Notes: a model not told the origin generated them from the letters alone. A stretch of 64,000 nt of DNA from an uncultured Hyphomicrobiales bacterium (GCA_943908365.1 CALTTH010000005.1:1-64000); one strand, 5' to 3'. Positions 46,149 to 55,631 are shown, counted from the stretch's first letter. Numbers and translations are program-made.

Positions 46149-47462
46149 ATGACAGAAATTGTCGCCCGGTCAATAGACCCCGTAGAGACACGAGCGGCGC
46201 CTGCTGCCGCCAGGGATAAACAGGTCAACGGCCTGAGAATGGTCGCTATCTGCGTCGTGCTTCTGCTGATCAACGCGTTCTCACAGATCGATCGAATATT
46301 GCCGTTCATCTTAGCGGAAAAGATCAAAGCGGATCTGGAGTTGACCGATACCGAGATGGGCCTGCTCACCGGCCTTGCGTTTGCGGTGTGCTATGCACTT
46401 CTCTCATTGCCGCTTGCCCGAGCGGCAGATCGGGGCTCTCCCCGGCTTGTTCTGGTGTCCTGCATCCTGATCTGGAGCGTCATGACGACACTCGGAGGCT
46501 TTGCCGCCAGTTTCATTTTTTTGGCACTTACCCGGCTCGGCGTTGCATTCGGCGAGGCTGGCGCAGTGCCAGCAGGCCATGCTCTCATCGTTCGAAAGAT
46601 CGGTCTCGAGCGGCGTGGTCTTGCAATCGGTTTGTTCGCGATGGGCATCCCGCTCGGCACGATGGTCGGGTTTGCGGCAGGCGGCGCGCTTGCAGACGTC
46701 TTTGGTTGGCGTGTTGTTTTGATGGGCGCCGGAGCCATCGGCGTCTTGATCGGGCTGTCGACCATTCTTATTGCCGGCCCCACCCCTCCGCTTCCAGGTA
46801 CAGCCTCTCGCGGCGAACCCTTTCTGCGAACCAGCCTTGACCTGTTGTCATCCTCAGCTTTCCGCTGGTTGTTCGCAGGAGCCGTTTTTCTAGGCTTCGC
46901 AGGCGCACCTTTCTACGCTTTCTCCATCCCGTTTCTGATCCGTACCCATGGCTTTACCGCGACTGAGGTCGGCGTTTCGTTCGGCATGTTGCAGGGACTG
47001 ATGGGCATTATCGGAACATTAGGCGGCGGACGCTGGTTTGACCACGCGGTTCGCTCAGGAACCGGCAAGGTGCTCGGCCCACCGGCAATTCTGTTCCTCA
47101 TCGCCAGTACAACGACAACTGCGGCGCTATTTGCCCCGACTGGCTGGATGTCCATCGCGCTCTTCGTGCCCGCAATGCTGTCATTTTCCTTCATGTTGCC
47201 ATGGGGCTTCGGGGCCGCGCATCTGATCGCCGGCCCAGGACGGCAGGCACAGGCGACCAGCCTCGTCGTGATCGCATCCGGCCTTGCCGGGCCGGCACTC
47301 GGTCCCCTGATCGTCGGTATTGTCAGTGATGCGGCAACAGCGGCTGACATTCCAAACGGCCTCGGTCTCGGTCTTTTGATCGTGCCGTTGACGAGCACTC
47401 TCGCAGGCATTGTTTACCTGATCGCAAATCAACGGATCGCCGCATTCCTCCGTCGTCAGTGA
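46149..47462 (+). CDS. MFS transporter
   Basis: 437 residues, about 12 membrane helices. A cytoplasmic start, then ICVVLLLINAFSQIDRILPFILAEKIKADLELTDTEMGLLTG, as in the spinster/anion-cation-symporter branch. The A-like loop is SLPLARAADRGSPRLVL. RLGVAFGEAGAVPAGHALI lies in helix 4-5. Substrate unknown; the neighbours are oxidoreductases, which suggests uptake or efflux of a small organic compound. It heads the plus-strand group with the SDR at 47516, 53 bases downstream. Confidence 0.87.
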   Translation: MTEIVARSIDPVETRAAPAAARDKQVNGLRMVAICVVLLLINAFSQIDRILPFILAEKIKADLELTDTEMGLLTGLAFAVCYALLSLPLARAADRGSPRLVLVSCILIWSVMTTLGGFAASFIFLALTRLGVAFGEAGAVPAGHALIVRKIGLERRGLAIGLFAMGIPLGTMVGFAAGGALADVFGWRVVLMGAGAIGVLIGLSTILIAGPTPPLPGTASRGEPFLRTSLDLLSSSAFRWLFAGAVFLGFAGAPFYAFSIPFLIRTHGFTATEVGVSFGMLQGLMGIIGTLGGGRWFDHAVRSGTGKVLGPPAILFLIASTTTTAALFAPTGWMSIALFVPAMLSFSFMLPWGFGAAHLIAGPGRQAQATSLVVIASGLAGPALGPLIVGIVSDAATAADIPNGLGLGLLIVPLTSTLAGIVYLIANQRIAAFLRRQ

Positions 47463-47515
47463 CGGAAAACCGCCATTGCAGGCCGAACTGTTCGAAACTT
47501 TTTAGGAGATATTGA

Positions 47516-48367
47516 ATGTCCAACACAGACAATTCACGGCGCACGTTCCTCGCCCTTGCAGCGGTCGTGCCATCCGCTATCGCCATGAGCGGCATTGCAT
47601 CGGCTCAATCGTCAGAGACTGGCGCTATCGCTCCACCGAGTGACAAGCGTGGTGCGATCGTCACTGGCTCTTCTCGTGGCATTGGCGCCGCGACAGCCCG
47701 CCGCCTGGCGCGGGACGGGTTCGCCGTGACGGTGAACTATCTCACCAACCGCGATCTTGCTGAAGCGGTCGTTCGCGACATCGAGGCGGCTGGCGGTCGC
47801 GCCATCGTTCGTCAGGGCGACGTCGCAGATCCAGTTGCGGTCAAAGCCCTGTTCGACGCCCATGACGAGGCGTTCGGCGGCGTGGACGTGGTGGTCAACA
47901 ATGCAGGGATCATGAATGTCGGTCCACTTGCTCAAATGACCGACGCGGCTTTTGACCGGATGATGGCCACCAACGTCAAGGGGAGTTTCAATGTCTTGCG
48001 CGAGGCTTCACGACGAATTCGCGATGGCGGACGGATCATCAGCCTGAGCTCAACTATCATCAAAATGAGCCCTCCCGGCACAGCAGCCTACGCCGCAACC
48101 AAGGCGGTGCAGGAAATCTATTCAAACGTGCTCGCCAAGGAACTGGGCGGCCGTAACATCTCGGTCAATGCAATATCACCAAGCGCTGTCGATACCCAAC
48201 TCCTTCGGCAGCACGGGGAAGAAGCGCTTCGCGGCATACCGGAAGCAACGCCGCTCCGTCGGCTGGGCGAGCCAGAGGACATCGCAAATGTCATCAGCCT
48301 TCTCTGCTCGCCGGACGGGACCTGGATCAATGGCCAAAACGTCTTCGCAAACGGCGGGATCGCCTGA
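47516..48367 (+). CDS. Short-chain dehydrogenase/reductase with a twin-arginine signal
   Basis: 283 residues. The first 30 form a Tat-type signal: NSRRTFLALAAVVPSAIAMS ending near ASAQ. The SDR core then begins at GAIVTGSSRGIGAATARRLA (TGxxxGIG cofactor motif), with NNAGIMNVG, the catalytic serine in SLSSTIIK, YAATKA (YxxxK) and the C-terminal WINGQNVFANGGI. An NAD(P)-dependent oxidoreductase. Export of such an enzyme is unusual because the cofactor is cytoplasmic; Tat could carry it folded with its cofactor. It is preceded by GGAG at eight bases and follows the MFS gene. Confidence 0.88.
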   Translation: MSNTDNSRRTFLALAAVVPSAIAMSGIASAQSSETGAIAPPSDKRGAIVTGSSRGIGAATARRLARDGFAVTVNYLTNRDLAEAVVRDIEAAGGRAIVRQGDVADPVAVKALFDAHDEAFGGVDVVVNNAGIMNVGPLAQMTDAAFDRMMATNVKGSFNVLREASRRIRDGGRIISLSSTIIKMSPPGTAAYAATKAVQEIYSNVLAKELGGRNISVNAISPSAVDTQLLRQHGEEALRGIPEATPLRRLGEPEDIANVISLLCSPDGTWINGQNVFANGGIA

Positions 48368-48636
48368 CGGACGACCGCTGTGGATTTGCCTCGCAGCCAG
48401 TCGAGCACTTCCCAAGTCTCCGGCATGGCTGCGGCGAAAAACGAGATCGCCACAAATCCACCCCCTCGGCAAACCGATGGAAGTCAACGCATAGGCTCGG
48501 ATCCCGGAACCGCCCCATTCCGGATCCCCGAAAGGTCGCTTTACCCCACGGCGACCTCCCGTCCGCCGGAGACGTGCCATGAATATAGCGTCTTCGGCGG
48601 ACGATCTTGCCCAATCTGAAAACAAAGGAGCTGACG

Positions 48637-49620
48637 ATGTCGAAATCGTGGACACTTGACGATATGCCCTCTCAGAAGGGTCGGACGATCCTGATCACCG
48701 GGACTGGTGGTCTGGGCTTCGAAGATGCACTTGCGCTGGCTCGCGCCGGTGGCGACGTGATCATGGCAGGACGCAATCCGAAGAAGGGTGCAGACGCTGT
48801 CCGGCGCATCAAGGAAAGCGCGCCGCAGGCATCGGTGACACTGGAAGTCGTCGACCTCGCCAGTCTCGCATCGATAGAGGCTCTCGGCAAAAGACTGAAA
48901 GAAACACGCGACCATATCGACGTGCTCATCAACAATGCCGGTGTCATGACGCCGCCGACGCGTCAGACGACCAAGGACGGTTTCGAACTACAGCTCGGCA
49001 CCAACTATCTCGGTCATTTTGCCCTGACAGGTCACCTCCTGCCGCTGCTCATGCGGGCACAGGACCCGCGGGTCGTCACGCTTTCCAGCATTGCTGTAAA
49101 AAGCGCAAGCGCCGCCATCAACCTCGACGACCTGCAAGCAGAGCGCAGCTATAAGCCGATGCCTGTCTACACTCAGTCGAAACTGGCCTGCCTGATGTTC
49201 GCGTTCGAACTGCAAAGGCGCAGCGAAGACGCGGGCTGGGGTATCACCAGTATCGCTGCCCACCCGGGAGTGTCGCGCACCGATCTGCTGCACAATGCCC
49301 CTGGGCGCCACAGTGCTCAGGGCCTCCTCAGGACGTTCTTGTGGTTCCTCTTTCAGCCAGTCGCGCAAGGTGCGTTGCCGACGTTGTTTGCGGCTACATC
49401 TCCGAACGCTCGGGGCGGTGGCTACTATGGGCCAGACAGACTGGGCGAAACGCGTGGACACCCGACGGAAGCACAGGTTCCCAAACAGGCGATGGAAAAA
49501 CATATCGCGCACAAGCTCTGGGAAATGTCGGAGAAACTGACCGGGGTCTCGTTCAACCCGCAGTCTCCGACCTTGGATATCTCAAGCTCGGGCGCGACAA
49601 CGATTGCACGAGAGGGGTGA
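48637..49620 (+). CDS. Short-chain dehydrogenase (retinol-dehydrogenase-like)
   Basis: 327 residues from ATG 48637 (AGGAG upstream); the frame opens earlier at 48607 without a signal. Cofactor motif RTILITGTGGLGFEDALALA, LINNAGVMTPPTRQT, catalytic serine in TLSSIAVK and YTQSKLA. The TGxxxGxG motif is slightly altered (TGTGGLG), but the residue pattern is kept. The tail GGGYYGPDRLGETRGHP is also found as a remnant on the minus strand at 60.8 kb. Followed four bases later by the DedA gene. Substrate not determinable. Confidence 0.87.
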   Translation: MSKSWTLDDMPSQKGRTILITGTGGLGFEDALALARAGGDVIMAGRNPKKGADAVRRIKESAPQASVTLEVVDLASLASIEALGKRLKETRDHIDVLINNAGVMTPPTRQTTKDGFELQLGTNYLGHFALTGHLLPLLMRAQDPRVVTLSSIAVKSASAAINLDDLQAERSYKPMPVYTQSKLACLMFAFELQRRSEDAGWGITSIAAHPGVSRTDLLHNAPGRHSAQGLLRTFLWFLFQPVAQGALPTLFAATSPNARGGGYYGPDRLGETRGHPTEAQVPKQAMEKHIAHKLWEMSEKLTGVSFNPQSPTLDISSSGATTIAREG

Positions 49621-49623
49621 GCG

Positions 49624-50262
49624 ATGGACCCGCTCGAACATCTGGTCGATTGGATTGCGATATATGGTATATTTGGTCTGTTCGCGATTGGGCTTGCGGA
49701 GCGTTTCTTACCCGCCCTGCCCTCCCATGGGGTTCTTGTTGCGATAGGCGTTGCGGCCGACGATGAGCTCTGGTCGCTCCACACGGCCGTCATCGGCACG
49801 GCGATAGGAAGCTCCATCGGCGCTCTTGGCCTTTATCTTCTTGCGGGTGCGGTCGGAAAAAAGCGGACGACGTCCCTCCTCTACTCTGTCGGCGGATGGG
49901 TGGGTCTATCGCGACCACGTGTCGAGTGGACCCTTTCCTCCCTGCGTGATCGCGAACTGGCGTTGACGATCCTGTCGCAACTCATTCCCACCGTACGGTT
50001 GATCTCGCCTGTCGCGGCGGGGCTTTTTGGCACAAGCGCGCTGCGGTTTGTCGCCGGCGTATCCGTCGGCATTGTTCTTTGGAACGGCTTATTCATAGCC
50101 GCCGGTTACCTCGCTGTACTGGCAATCCCCGGCATCAATTCGTCCGCACTAGCGCTGAAAATCCTGATCCTGCTTGTTGCCACGGAACTTCTCATCGCCT
50201 TGGGATGGCGCTTTCAGCGGCGATATTGGGCGCGCCCGGATGTTGGAGCAAGCAAGCGATGA
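49624..50262 (+). CDS. DedA-family membrane protein
   Basis: 212 residues with about five hydrophobic segments. DedA/SNARE-associated pattern: IYGIFGLFAIGLAERFLPALPSHGVLVAIG, then IGTAIGSSIGALGLYLLAG, and SQLIPTVRLISPVAAGLFG, the family's proline-arginine reentrant motif. DedA proteins act as lipid scramblases or transporters, for example for undecaprenyl phosphate or phosphatidylethanolamine. It overlaps by four bases the phospholipid methyltransferase-like gene, a suggestive pairing. Confidence 0.85.
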   Translation: MDPLEHLVDWIAIYGIFGLFAIGLAERFLPALPSHGVLVAIGVAADDELWSLHTAVIGTAIGSSIGALGLYLLAGAVGKKRTTSLLYSVGGWVGLSRPRVEWTLSSLRDRELALTILSQLIPTVRLISPVAAGLFGTSALRFVAGVSVGIVLWNGLFIAAGYLAVLAIPGINSSALALKILILLVATELLIALGWRFQRRYWARPDVGASKR

Positions 50263-50882
50263 AAAATAGAGCTGCTGAAGCGTTCCTGTTTTTTCGGGCG
50301 TGGCTTTCTGCTCCGCTTCGGGTCGCCTCGGTCACACCATCGGGACGCGCATTGTCTTCCCTTATGACCGCCGAAATATCCGCGCAGACGGGCATAGTCA
50401 TTGAACTGGGTCCCGGAACCGGCGTGTTTACAGAGGTATTGCTGCAACGGGGTGTCGCTGAAGAAAATCTGGTGCTGGTCGAGTATGGTTCAGAGTTTGC
50501 GAGCCAACTTAGCGACCGTTTTCCAGCCGCAATAACCGTTCAGATGGATGCTGCTCAGCTGCGCAAGTTGCCGATCCATGCCTCAGCGCCCGTGGGTGCC
50601 GTCGTCAGCGGACTTCCTCTTCTATCGATGCCGTTACGCAAGGTACATGCTATCTTGGAGGGGGCATTCTCGCATCTTCGCCACGATGGGGCATTCTACC
50701 AATTCACATATGGGCCGAGATGCCCGATCGCCAGACCCTTGCTCGACCGTCTCGGCCTGAAGGCAACCTATATCGGCTGCACGCTCGCAAATATCCCGCC
50801 CGCAGCCGTCTATCGGATTAGCCGACGACGCCCGCGCAGGGCATTCGAACCGACGCATCTCCCTGTGAATTTCTCAACGTGA
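50259..50882 (+). CDS. PmtA-like phospholipid N-methyltransferase
   Basis: 207 residues from ATG 50259, which overlaps the dedA stop (ATGA). An amphipathic N-terminus (AEAFLFFRAWLSAPLRVASV) can bind membrane. SAM-binding motif I is VIELGPGTGVFTEVLLQRG, followed by LVLVEYGSEFASQL. VSGLPLLSMPLRKVHAIL is the family's post-motif. PmtA methylates phosphatidylethanolamine to phosphatidylcholine in Rhizobiaceae. Whether this copy is the main enzyme is unclear; it belongs to the same SAM-methyltransferase family. Confidence 0.82.
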   Translation: MKNRAAEAFLFFRAWLSAPLRVASVTPSGRALSSLMTAEISAQTGIVIELGPGTGVFTEVLLQRGVAEENLVLVEYGSEFASQLSDRFPAAITVQMDAAQLRKLPIHASAPVGAVVSGLPLLSMPLRKVHAILEGAFSHLRHDGAFYQFTYGPRCPIARPLLDRLGLKATYIGCTLANIPPAAVYRISRRRPRRAFEPTHLPVNFST

Positions 50883-50903
50883 TGGGGGGTCACTCGAGTG
50901 GGA

Positions 50904-51986
50904 TCACTGCAGGCGTTGCGCCGCATTCGCCTGCGCCTCCCGGATCAAGCCGGAATACATCTTTTCCTTGCCGGGATACCACGGCATCGTGCCGATGGAG
51001 CCGAAGCCAGGAATGGTTTCCATATGTGCAACCATGCGGGCACGCATGCGCTCGTCAGGCAGCGGTCCCGTCATCGCCTGGACATTGTCACTCATGTGGT
51101 CGGGATTGGACGTGCCGCACAGCACGGTGCTGACCGCAGGATGCGCCATAACCCATTTCAGAAAGAACTGCGCCCAGCTGGTCGCCCCGAACTCTTGCGC
51201 AAAACCCGGAAGCGGATGTCCTTCGACGACCTTCATCAGCCGCGCCTTTTCGAGCGGCAGATTGATCAGGACGCCGACGCCCTCGTCAGCAGCAGCCGGC
51301 AGCAGGCGCCGCTCGGCATCGCGGTTGAAAATCGAGTAATTCGTCTGGATGAAGTCGACATCGTCACGCTGGACGATTGCCAAGAGCTGGTCCTGCGCTG
51401 CCGACTCGTGATGGGTCACGCCGACGTGGCGGATGAGCCCGTCCTTCTTCCATGCCTTCATCAGCGGAATGACGACCGGCGCATTGGTGATGCTGTGGCA
51501 CTGCATGAGATTGATCGTATCACGCCATGTCCGCATGCGCGACTGCCGGAAGCTTTCGACGGCGTGGCTCTCGTCGCCGAGATATTCTCCGGTCGACCAG
51601 ACCTTGTTGGCGAGAAATATCTCGTCCGGTTCTTCAAGCTCGCCCATGAACTGGCCGACACTGACTTCAGCCGAGCCGTAGAGGGGCGAGGTGTCGACCA
51701 CACGACCGCCTGCGGCGACGTATCGCTCGAAAACCTGACGCAGGGCGTCGCGGCGATCACCGGGCTTCAGGTCGAAGGTCAGGAAGGTACCGAGGCCGAG
51801 GGCCGTGACCCGTTCGCCGGTACGCGGCAAACTGCGGGTCAGCACGTCCGGGTTTGATCCCGTGGTCGGCGACGCAACGTTCGTTTCTTGGGCTTGCGCC
51901 GTGGCATGAGCGGCGAGTGCCAGCCCTGTCGCAGCCGCACCCATCGTGCCGAGGAAGCCGCGCCTATTGATATTCGACTGGTCCAT
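50904..51986 (-). CDS. Aldo/keto reductase with a twin-arginine signal
   Basis: 360 residues from ATG 51986 (AGGAGAG upstream). Tat signal NINRRGFLGTMGAAATGLAL, ending near ATAQA. Aldo/keto reductase barrel: VTALGLGTFLTFDLKPGD, GGRVVDTSPLYGSAEVSVG (Asp and Tyr of the catalytic tetrad), FLANKVWSTG (Lys) and LMQCHSI (His). It reduces aldehydes or ketones with NADPH. Together with the exported SDR and the MBL-fold hydrolase it forms a set of three adjacent exported enzymes. Convergent with the methyltransferase gene. Confidence 0.87.
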   Translation of the reverse strand: MDQSNINRRGFLGTMGAAATGLALAAHATAQAQETNVASPTTGSNPDVLTRSLPRTGERVTALGLGTFLTFDLKPGDRRDALRQVFERYVAAGGRVVDTSPLYGSAEVSVGQFMGELEEPDEIFLANKVWSTGEYLGDESHAVESFRQSRMRTWRDTINLMQCHSITNAPVVIPLMKAWKKDGLIRHVGVTHHESAAQDQLLAIVQRDDVDFIQTNYSIFNRDAERRLLPAAADEGVGVLINLPLEKARLMKVVEGHPLPGFAQEFGATSWAQFFLKWVMAHPAVSTVLCGTSNPDHMSDNVQAMTGPLPDERMRARMVAHMETIPGFGSIGTMPWYPGKEKMYSGLIREAQANAAQRLQ

Positions 51987-52011
51987 GGGATCTCTCCTGT
52001 TTCGTTAACCG

Positions 52012-53004
52012 TCAGAACTGCCAGTTGGCAGGAACCCAGGCGTAGCCGCCATCGGTCTTCAGCATCCGGCCAAGACCAGGGAATGGATAGTGGAAGCCAA
52101 GCACGGGCATCTGTTCAGCAGCCGCCCTGTCGAAGATGCGCCGACGGGAGGAAAGAGCCGTCTCCTTGTCGCGGTCCGGGCCTGGAAGCCATGGCCTGTC
52201 GACGTTGACGACGGGGTGATAGGCAAGGTCCGCCGTCAGCAGCAATTGGTCCTCGCCGGAATGGACAAGGAAGGTGGCCATGCCCGGCGTGTGGCCGGAT
52301 GCGACGATCGTTGTCAGACCCGGCACGATCTCTGCGCCTGCTTCATAGAGCTCGACATCGTCCATAAACGGCGCAAGGCTGTTCTTGATATTCGCCGCAA
52401 AGCGCAGACGGAACTCCTGCGGGACTGGCATATAGGAGAGGTCCGGATCGGTGCGGACAAAGAAGTCCCAGTCGGCCTTGGGGACAAACACCGTGGCGCG
52501 GGGAAAGGCCTTTTGGCCATTAGCGGCTCTCAGATTGCCGACGTGGTCTGGATGGGTATGGGAGATGACAATCGCGTCGATGTCGGCAGCCCCAAGACCG
52601 ATTGCCGAGAGGTTATCGAAGATCCGGCCGCCATTCGGGCCCATGGTCTTGCCGGCGCCGGCCTCAATCAGGATCCGCCGGCCACCGGTCTCGATCAGCA
52701 GCGTATTGAGATTGAGCGTCATGTGGTCGGTCGGCAGGAACGCTTGGCGCAGCACCTCCTGAAGCTCCGCTTCCGGGGCGTTGCTGGCATAGACGCGTGG
52801 CGGACCGCCAATCACGCCGTCGCTCAAGACAGTGGCGTTGATCTCTCCAACGCGGAAGCGATAATGCCCGGCATTACTGGTCGCCGAAGACGCAGCCTGA
52901 GCGTTGGCTCTGCCGGAACCGCCTAGGTTCGGCAGGATCATGCTGGATGCGCCGGCGACAGCGGACAGCATGATGGCGCGTCTGTTGAGGGTGAAGGCAG
53001 TCAT
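52012..53004 (-). CDS. MBL-fold metallo-hydrolase with a twin-arginine signal
   Basis: 330 residues from ATG 53004 (GAAGGA upstream). Tat-type signal LNRRAIMLSAVAGASSMILP, with cleavage near ANAQA. Metallo-beta-lactamase fold: SHTHPDHVG (HxHxDH), ASGHTPGMATF, LLTADLAYHPV and the terminal GFHYPFPG. It resembles lactonase or quinoprotein-relay-like members of this fold. It lies 25 bases upstream of the aldo/keto reductase gene on the same strand, clearly one operon, and divergent from a LysR gene. Substrate unknown; lactone opening is one possibility. Confidence 0.87.
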   Translation of the reverse strand: MTAFTLNRRAIMLSAVAGASSMILPNLGGSGRANAQAASSATSNAGHYRFRVGEINATVLSDGVIGGPPRVYASNAPEAELQEVLRQAFLPTDHMTLNLNTLLIETGGRRILIEAGAGKTMGPNGGRIFDNLSAIGLGAADIDAIVISHTHPDHVGNLRAANGQKAFPRATVFVPKADWDFFVRTDPDLSYMPVPQEFRLRFAANIKNSLAPFMDDVELYEAGAEIVPGLTTIVASGHTPGMATFLVHSGEDQLLLTADLAYHPVVNVDRPWLPGPDRDKETALSSRRRIFDRAAAEQMPVLGFHYPFPGLGRMLKTDGGYAWVPANWQF

Positions 53005-53170
53005 CTGCGGTTCCTTCTTCTGGGCGCACTGCTTTGACCCTTCCTCGATCGAGAATGGCGGTCGACGAAAGTTTCAGCAGGGCGGAGCTTAAGTTTCGGC
53101 GATCATGACACGGTACAATTGATCTGATAACCTGCGGTAAGTTGATCAGCTTGATTAGAAAAACTTCGCA

Positions 53171-54076
53171 ATGGACCCGATCCGACTGGACAGTTTCGAC
53201 GTGTTCGTTGCCATCGTGCGCTGTGGCGGGTTTCGCGCAGCAGCACTCGAGCGAGGGGTCTCGTCATCGGCCTTAAGCCAAACGATGAATGGCCTGGAAG
53301 AGGTGCTGGGAATCCGGCTTCTCAATCGAACGACGCGGAGCGTCTTCCCCACAGAGGCGGGTCAACGTCTCCTCGAACGTCTGGCGCCTGCGCTTGGCGA
53401 TATCAGGCTGGCTATCGCACAGATCGACGAGTTGCGGGATAGTCCATCTGGAACCCTCAAAATCAACGCGCCGGCGCCGGCCGTCGATCACGTTCTCTGC
53501 CCGCTGGTGTTCGACTTCATGGAGGCTTATTCCGAGGTAAAGATCGAGATCATCAGCGATGCGGCCGTCATCGATATCGTGGAACAAGGTTTCGATGCCG
53601 GTGTCCGGTTCGGCAAGCAGCTGGCGCAGGACATGATTGCGCTGCCACTTGGACCTGCGCTTCGTTATGCGATTGTCGCCTCGCCCGACTACATAAAGAG
53701 GCGCGGAGAGCCGCAGACGCCGCACGAACTCGTTGATCACGACTGTATCAAACGCCGTTTCCCTGGTGGCACCCTCGTAAACTGGCGGTTTACCGAGGGA
53801 GGCGAGGAAATCGAAGTCACTCCCACCGGCCGTTTGACGGTTAGTTCTGCGCATAATGAACTGCAGGCTGCACTAGCGGGCAGAGGAATTGCGCATGTCT
53901 TCGATGACTACGCCAAGCCATATGTTCACGCTGGCCGGCTGGTGGAGCTTCTCTTAGACTGGAGCCCCACCTTGCCACACTGGTTTTTATACTACCCCAG
54001 CCGCCGCCTCCCGAGTGCGGCCATGCGTGCTTTTCTCGACTACATGCGGAGCTACGACTGGCACTCCACGGGATGA
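53171..54076 (+). CDS. LysR-family regulator
   Basis: 301 residues. N-terminal winged helix: FDVFVAIVRCGGFRAAALERGVSSSALSQTMNGLEEVLGIRLLNRTTRSV. The effector domain follows (SGTLKINAPAPAVDHVLCPLV, IVEQGFDAGVRFG). It is of the subgroup that is usually divergent from short-chain oxidoreductases. Here it faces the MBL-aldo/keto reductase operon across about 165 bases and probably controls it. Confidence 0.88.
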   Translation: MDPIRLDSFDVFVAIVRCGGFRAAALERGVSSSALSQTMNGLEEVLGIRLLNRTTRSVFPTEAGQRLLERLAPALGDIRLAIAQIDELRDSPSGTLKINAPAPAVDHVLCPLVFDFMEAYSEVKIEIISDAAVIDIVEQGFDAGVRFGKQLAQDMIALPLGPALRYAIVASPDYIKRRGEPQTPHELVDHDCIKRRFPGGTLVNWRFTEGGEEIEVTPTGRLTVSSAHNELQAALAGRGIAHVFDDYAKPYVHAGRLVELLLDWSPTLPHWFLYYPSRRLPSAAMRAFLDYMRSYDWHSTG

Positions 54077-54160
54077 CGCGCCTCTTCACCTGTGCGGGAT
54101 CATGAATGGAAAGCTCATCGGCACCAATCGGAACTCACGTCGCAGCCGATCTTCGACCGG

Positions 54161-54652
54161 TCATTTGACCCGCTGCCATTCGATCCGGATTTCCGTTCCT
54201 TCCGGCCTGCGGAATTCTTCGGTCATGCGGTCGCCCTGCACGACCAGCGTAAGATCATCACGTGTTCGCACGCTCCCGATCCAGTTTGGAAACGTTGCGC
54301 CTTCAACGCGGTTTCCGCTGAATTCTCCTTTCGCATCGACGGTGTAGGTGCCGAAGAACCCGATGCTGCGTGACATGGCCATGCGATTTTCATCGTCCGT
54401 CCCCTCACCGCGAGCGTCGGAAGCAAACGGCGGGACTTCGGCGTCGGTCAGAACTTCCACGAAGCGCATGTCGGGCGTGAAGACGAGAAGACCGTTAGGC
54501 TTTTCTCCATAGGCAGCAATAGTTTTGCCGCCGGGATCGATGGTTGCCGATACCATGCGCCAAGTGCCTACAACCTGGTTTTCAGCGGCTACCTGCGCGA
54601 AAGCGGAAGACGAAACGAAGGCAAGAGCCGCTAGAGCTGATCGAATGGACAT
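54161..54652 (-). CDS. Secreted lipocalin-like domain protein
   Basis: 163 residues with signal peptide MSIRSALAALAFVSSSAFA and a lipocalin-like beta-barrel (ENQVVGTWRMVSATIDPGG, NGLLVFTPDMRFVEVL, GTYTVDAKGEFSGNRVEG, RTRDDLTLVVQGDRM). Such small barrels bind hydrophobic ligands, but no function is established for most. It lies 48 bases downstream of an SDR gene on the same strand, hence one operon. Confidence 0.8.
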   Translation of the reverse strand: MSIRSALAALAFVSSSAFAQVAAENQVVGTWRMVSATIDPGGKTIAAYGEKPNGLLVFTPDMRFVEVLTDAEVPPFASDARGEGTDDENRMAMSRSIGFFGTYTVDAKGEFSGNRVEGATFPNWIGSVRTRDDLTLVVQGDRMTEEFRRPEGTEIRIEWQRVK

Positions 54653-54700
54653 GTTATCTCCTTTCCTGTTCTCGAAGTCCGTGATCCGAACAACTGCGGT

Positions 54701-55534
54701 TCACCGATCCGGCCTGTCGGCGGAATCTGCCACAGATCGCTGCGCCTCCAGAGCAGCCAGGCGTGCGGAAAGCGCCTGCGAGATGGAAGAATAGGCGGTG
54801 CTGCCCAGCGTCAGCCGCAACGGCGGCACCTCGCTCTCGGCGGCTGATATGATTGCGGAGACGGTGCGCGCCGCGTCCCCTTTGATCTCGAAGCTTCCGT
54901 CACTGATCGCCCGGCGAACGGCGCCAGCCGGCGTATCAGCATAGGCATCCAACGGCATCGCCTGTACGATATTCGCTCCGAAATTCGTGCCGGTCGGTCC
55001 CGGCTCGGCGATAATGAAGTCGATACCGAAACGCGCCACTTCCTGTGCCACGGCTTCGACAAAGCCCTCGATGCCCCACTTGGTTGCGTGATAGAGGCTG
55101 AAGCCCGGATAGGCGATCTGTCCTCCTTCGGACGAGACCTGGACGATCCGCCCACCGCCTTGCTTTCGAAGAAGAGGCAATGCGGCGCGGATGAGATGAA
55201 TGGATCCGGTGAGGTTGGTGGCAATCTGCTGGTCGATTTGACCATTCCCGAGCTCTTCCGCAGCACCGAAAAGGCCGTAGCCCGCGTTGCTGACGATCAC
55301 GTCGATCTGGCCGTGCCGCTGGAAGGCTCCTTCCACGGCGGCGGCAATGCTCTCCGGTTTGACCAGATCGAGCTCAACGATGTCCAGTCGCTCGCGGTAT
55401 TCCTGCTCCAGCTGCGCCAGCGTTCCCGGGCGGCGAAGTGTTGCGATTACCTTATGTCCTTGAGCGAGCAACTGCTGCATCATCTCGAAACCGAGCCCGG
55501 AAGAAGCGCCGGTAATAAACCACGTCTTTGGCAT
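54701..55534 (-). CDS. Short-chain dehydrogenase/reductase
   Basis: 277 residues from ATG 55534 (GAGGAG upstream). TWFITGASSGLGFEMMQQLL (TGxxxGxG), VSNAGYGLFG, VQVSSEGGQI (Ser), YHATKWG (YxxxK) and IIAEPGPTGTNF. A cytoplasmic oxidoreductase without signal peptide. It is transcribed with the lipocalin-like gene and divergent from the LysR gene at 55632, across 97 bases. Confidence 0.88.
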   Translation of the reverse strand: MPKTWFITGASSGLGFEMMQQLLAQGHKVIATLRRPGTLAQLEQEYRERLDIVELDLVKPESIAAAVEGAFQRHGQIDVIVSNAGYGLFGAAEELGNGQIDQQIATNLTGSIHLIRAALPLLRKQGGGRIVQVSSEGGQIAYPGFSLYHATKWGIEGFVEAVAQEVARFGIDFIIAEPGPTGTNFGANIVQAMPLDAYADTPAGAVRRAISDGSFEIKGDAARTVSAIISAAESEVPPLRLTLGSTAYSSISQALSARLAALEAQRSVADSADRPDR

Positions 55535-55631
55535 GTGAACTCCTCATCTAGTTATCCCTTAAGATGTAGAACAGCAGCATTGGTGGTATAAGGTCCTCAA
55601 TTTGGTATGAGCTGGTGAGGATAATTCACGA

